Assembly: GCA_042140185.1 (NCBI GenBank)
Contig: CP159477.1
Span: 2,976,001 to 3,040,000, forward strand
DNA from: JANSXG01 sp024743075
Lineage (GTDB): Bacteria > Planctomycetota > Phycisphaerae > Phycisphaerales > UBA1924
Direction: 5' to 3'
DNA length: 64,000 bases
In this document: piece after piece, positions 61,969-64,000 of the stretch
Position numbering within the stretch: position 1 is the stretch's first letter
Layout: every line of letters starts with the position of its first letter
The notes under the pieces: model-generated
What the model saw: only the letters and a program-made list of their open reading frames with translations
The model's database searches: none
Told to the model about the DNA's origin: nothing
Position numbers and translations under genes: made by a program

Positions 61969-62532
61969 ATGTCTGAAAGTTCAGAAACTCAACCCGGGAC
62001 GGTGCGCGAGGCGCAGGATCGATTCATCGAGACCTGGGGTCGCATGGGTTCGGCGTGGGGCATCAGCCGCACGATGGCGGAGGTGCACGCGCTGCTGTAC
62101 ATCACCGGCGAGTCGATGTGCACCGACGATGTGATGGAGCGCCTGAACATCTCGCGTGGCAACGCCTCGATGACTTTGCGCGGGCTGACGGATTGGGGCA
62201 TCGTCCATCGCCAGCACAAGCGAGGCGACCGCAAGGAGTACTTCCAGGCGGAAATGGACATCTGGACCATGTTCAAGACCATCGCACGCGAGCGCAAGAA
62301 GCGCGAGCTCGACCCGGTGGTGGCCTCGCTGTTCGAAGTGCGCGACATGACCGGCGACACGCGTCTGGCCAAGAAGAACGGCGCGGACCCGGCGGAATTG
62401 AAAGCCCACAACGATCGCCTCGACGAGATGCTCAACTTCGTCTCGACCCTCGACAAACTCAGCGCGGGCGTGCTGAACAAAGAGGGCAGCGGGCTGCGCA
62501 AGGCCCTGTCGCTGCTCGGCAAGTTCAGCTGA
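61969..62532 (+). CDS. GbsR/MarR-family transcriptional regulator
   Basis: This is a 187-residue winged-helix regulator. The pattern SAWGISRTMAEVHALLYITG followed by VMERLNISRGNASMTLRGL and VHRQHKRGDRKEYFQAEM is that of GbsR-type repressors (glycine betaine and choline control in Bacillus), a branch of the MarR superfamily. The ATG at 61969 was chosen because upstream codons read like leader. No betaine gene is nearby, so the regulon is unknown. Confidence 0.85.
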   Translation: MSESSETQPGTVREAQDRFIETWGRMGSAWGISRTMAEVHALLYITGESMCTDDVMERLNISRGNASMTLRGLTDWGIVHRQHKRGDRKEYFQAEMDIWTMFKTIARERKKRELDPVVASLFEVRDMTGDTRLAKKNGADPAELKAHNDRLDEMLNFVSTLDKLSAGVLNKEGSGLRKALSLLGKFS

Positions 62533-62567
62533 GCAATGTGATTGCGTTCGTGTTCAGCCCATGAGAA

Positions 62568-62598
62568 AAGCCGGACGCCCTGATGGGCCGTCCGGCTT
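62568..62598. terminator. Bidirectional intrinsic terminator
   Basis: A 10-pair stem, AAGCCGGACG (62568-62577) with CGTCCGGCTT (62589-62598), has an inner CCC/GGG pairing. TTTT follows on the minus strand and a short tail on the plus strand. It lies between the GbsR-type gene and flgM, which converge. Confidence 0.8.
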
Positions 62599-62631
62599 CG
62601 TGCGAGTCGTGTGTGATTCGGTCGTTCGGTC

Positions 62632-62920
62632 TTAGAGGCCGAACTGCTTGGCGAGGGCGTCGGCCGCGGCGTCGAGCTTGGCGTCGGTCTCGTAGGTGCC
62701 GGCTTCGATCTCGGCGCGGATGCGTGCGACGAGGTCGGTGCGGACGGCGTCGGCGTTCAGGGCCTCGGCGGAGAGTTCCACTCGATCGGCACGATCGAGG
62801 GTGCGCGGGGCCTCATTGCTGGGCTGGAACTGGGCCTTGGCGGACCGGTCCTGCGTGCTGCGCGATCTGGTCGAGGCGGGCGCTCGCGAAGCCGTTGAGG
62901 TTTTCGATGTTGCTTGCCAT
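62632..62920 (-). CDS. flgM: Flagellar anti-sigma-28 factor FlgM (frame broken)
   Basis: FlgM holds sigma-28 inactive until the flagellar hook is complete. The end is RADRVELSAEALNADAVRTD then LVARIRAEIEAGTYETDAKL and LAKQFGL, which fits the conserved FlgM C-terminal sigma-binding region. The N-terminal frame (MASNIENLNGFASARLDQIA) is in another frame. The two join with a restored CG unit near 62859 (DQIARSTQDRSAKAQFQP). The repaired length is about 96 residues, normal for the family. AGGAG lies about 12 bases before the start. No other flagellar gene is within the window. Confidence 0.85.
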
Positions 62921-63053
62921 GGGGCGAACTCACTCCTGGTGCGAAAGGCCTCAGAGACTCTGGTGTGCAGGGGCTTCCGTGCGTACGCGCCCGACCCCTG
63001 AGGCGTTAGGATGCGCGGGCGACTGGCGCCGGCGACTGATGAACTGGATTTAT

Positions 63054-63076
63054 CCGGAACCTATCCACTTTTCCGG
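63054..63076. promoter_or_regulatory. Inverted repeat in the flgM / SPOR lipoprotein divergent region
   Basis: CCGGAA (63054-63059) and TTCCGG (63071-63076) form a six-base inverted repeat with an 11-base spacer, in the 247 bases between two divergent genes. It is a possible operator. Short repeats in GC-rich DNA arise by chance, so support is weak. Confidence 0.3.
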
Positions 63077-63167
63077 TGACACACTCTGTATCGACGGCGC
63101 ACGCAAAAAGCCTTCAACTTTGCCACTCGGGCTGAAGTTTGATTAAGTGCTTTATTGGAAGATACTT

Positions 63168-64000
63168 ATGAAGATAACGCAACAGCGGACTCGCGCGGGA
63201 ATCTTTCAAAATCCGCTCAATTGCGGGGGGGCAGACCCGATAACTGATCGGTCTTTGTCCGGATGGTCTCGCCCGTTTGGGTGGTCGTTTGTGCTGGCGT
63301 TGTTCGGGTGCTGCTTGACACTCGGCGCGTGTTCTTCCGGTAGCGGTGAGTCTGCCCAGGAGGCCGCCGAGCGCGAGCGTCTGCGCCGCGAGGCTCCGGG
63401 CGTGTTCGACTCCGGCGCGTCCGGTCGGGCTGACAGCGCGCGCGTCTTCGCGGACCCAGAAGCGACCGGCGAGGCCCCGATGACGCAGGCTCTCTCCATC
63501 GATGGGACGAGCGCGCCGACGACCGGTTCGCGCGCTCCCGCTTCGGCGCAGCGCACGACGTCAACCGGTTCGGATCCGGACGGCTGGGCGATCCTGCTCG
63601 AGCGGGTCTCCGGCCCATCGCACGAACAGCGAGCGCGAGAGCGGGCATCGGTGATCGCGCGAGCGCTGCGCCGCAGCGATGTGCGCTCGCGAGCGGTGAG
63701 CAGCGGCTCGGCGGTGGTCATGGGCGGCTACACGGGGCCGGACGATGAACGCGCCCAGCGCGATCTGGAGTACGTGAAGTCACTGGCATCCGGCGGCGTG
63801 CGACCGTACGCGATGGCGATCCTCGTCCCGCCGCCGGTCGAACAGGGCGACAACACGCGCTACAGCCTGGTCGAAGCGGCCAAAAACATGGAGCCCGCCT
63901 ACACGCACACGCTGCAGGTCGCGGTGTTCGCGGGAGACGAGGCGCAGCGCCGCGCGGACGCGGAGCGGTACACGCAGCAACTTCGTCGTCAGGGCCAGGA
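63168..64000 (+). CDS. Lipoprotein with SPOR-like repeats (partial, runs off the window)
   Basis: The frame opens at the ATG at 63168 (GGAAGA upstream) and continues past the window end, giving at least 277 residues. The signal LALFGCCLTLGACSSG has the lipobox LGAC. After an Arg/Glu-rich linker, the first module (GWAILLERVSG then VMGGYTGPDDERAQRDLEYV) and the start of a second (TLQVAVFAGDEAQRRADAER) follow the strand-helix pattern of SPOR peptidoglycan-binding domains, usually about 75 residues each. This would place the protein at the cell wall. A run of seven G at 63225-63231 inside the leader is a place where a frame error is easily made. Confidence 0.72.
   Translation, partial: MKITQQRTRAGIFQNPLNCGGADPITDRSLSGWSRPFGWSFVLALFGCCLTLGACSSGSGESAQEAAERERLRREAPGVFDSGASGRADSARVFADPEATGEAPMTQALSIDGTSAPTTGSRAPASAQRTTSTGSDPDGWAILLERVSGPSHEQRARERASVIARALRRSDVRSRAVSSGSAVVMGGYTGPDDERAQRDLEYVKSLASGGVRPYAMAILVPPPVEQGDNTRYSLVEAAKNMEPAYTHTLQVAVFAGDEAQRRADAERYTQQLRRQGQ

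Overview
The window looks like chromosomal DNA of a high-GC planctomycete, most likely of the class Phycisphaerae. This is inferred from the gene families and their order, not from a marker gene. The pointers are C-terminal dockerin-like repeats of the type DLADLNxVLxNFG, a PEP-CTERM-type protein, alpha/alpha-toroid (prenyltransferase-repeat) secreted proteins, a MoxR / DUF58 / VWA / DUF4175 cluster, and a dispersed set of complex I genes. I see no tRNA, rRNA, CRISPR array, insertion sequence or phage gene.

Layout. 0-3.6 kb: the end of a sigma factor gene, a one-helix membrane protein and a secretin-domain-like secreted protein, then (minus) a toroid protein and rsmE. 3.8-9.4 kb: a tail-anchored acidic protein, a divergent D-2-hydroxyacid dehydrogenase, comEC and an LEA14-like lipoprotein. 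9.5-16.3 kb: a heterodimeric ABC exporter, gatC-gatA (minus) and an RNase Z-like hydrolase. 16.3-19.4 kb: dnaA with a readable promoter, a gene-free 536-bp stretch with DnaA boxes (the probable replication origin) and mutM. 19.5-33.9 kb: a long plus-strand cluster of MoxR ATPase, DUF58, BatA-like, VWA/GATase-like, a DUF4175-type coiled-coil membrane protein, a Q-rich exported protein, a toroid protein and a beta-rich exported protein. 33.9-39.0 kb (minus): ybeY, a CorC/CNNM-type transporter, cysS, tmk, a small protein and an FKBP lipoprotein. 39.4-52 kb: mtfA and tadA, then nuoF, nuoE and nuoG on the minus strand separated by lipoproteins, an exported lamin-tail protein, a zinc-ribbon membrane protein and a P1B-type metal ATPase. 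52-64 kb: two dockerin-tailed proteins, a PEP-CTERM protein, hisS, an AhpD-like protein, a type II NADH dehydrogenase, an exported protein, a UbiA prenyltransferase, a GbsR/MarR regulator, flgM and a SPOR-like lipoprotein cut by the window end.

How the genes fit together. NuoE/F/G and NDH-2 are two routes for NADH oxidation, and the UbiA enzyme may supply the quinone. ybeY, cysS, gatCA, hisS, tadA and rsmE cover translation and RNA maturation. The MoxR-VWA cluster is the most coherent envelope-directed system: an ATPase chaperone, three VWA-type membrane partners and several exported proteins in one apparent transcription unit.

Caution on sequence quality. At least 18 positions show a reading-frame break inside otherwise intact conserved genes, including essential ones (tmk, cysS, hisS, ybeY). 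The breaks I resolved fit loss of one base from a G/C run or loss of one CG unit from a CG repeat. I read these as consensus errors rather than biology, and give such genes as single CDS spanning both frames.
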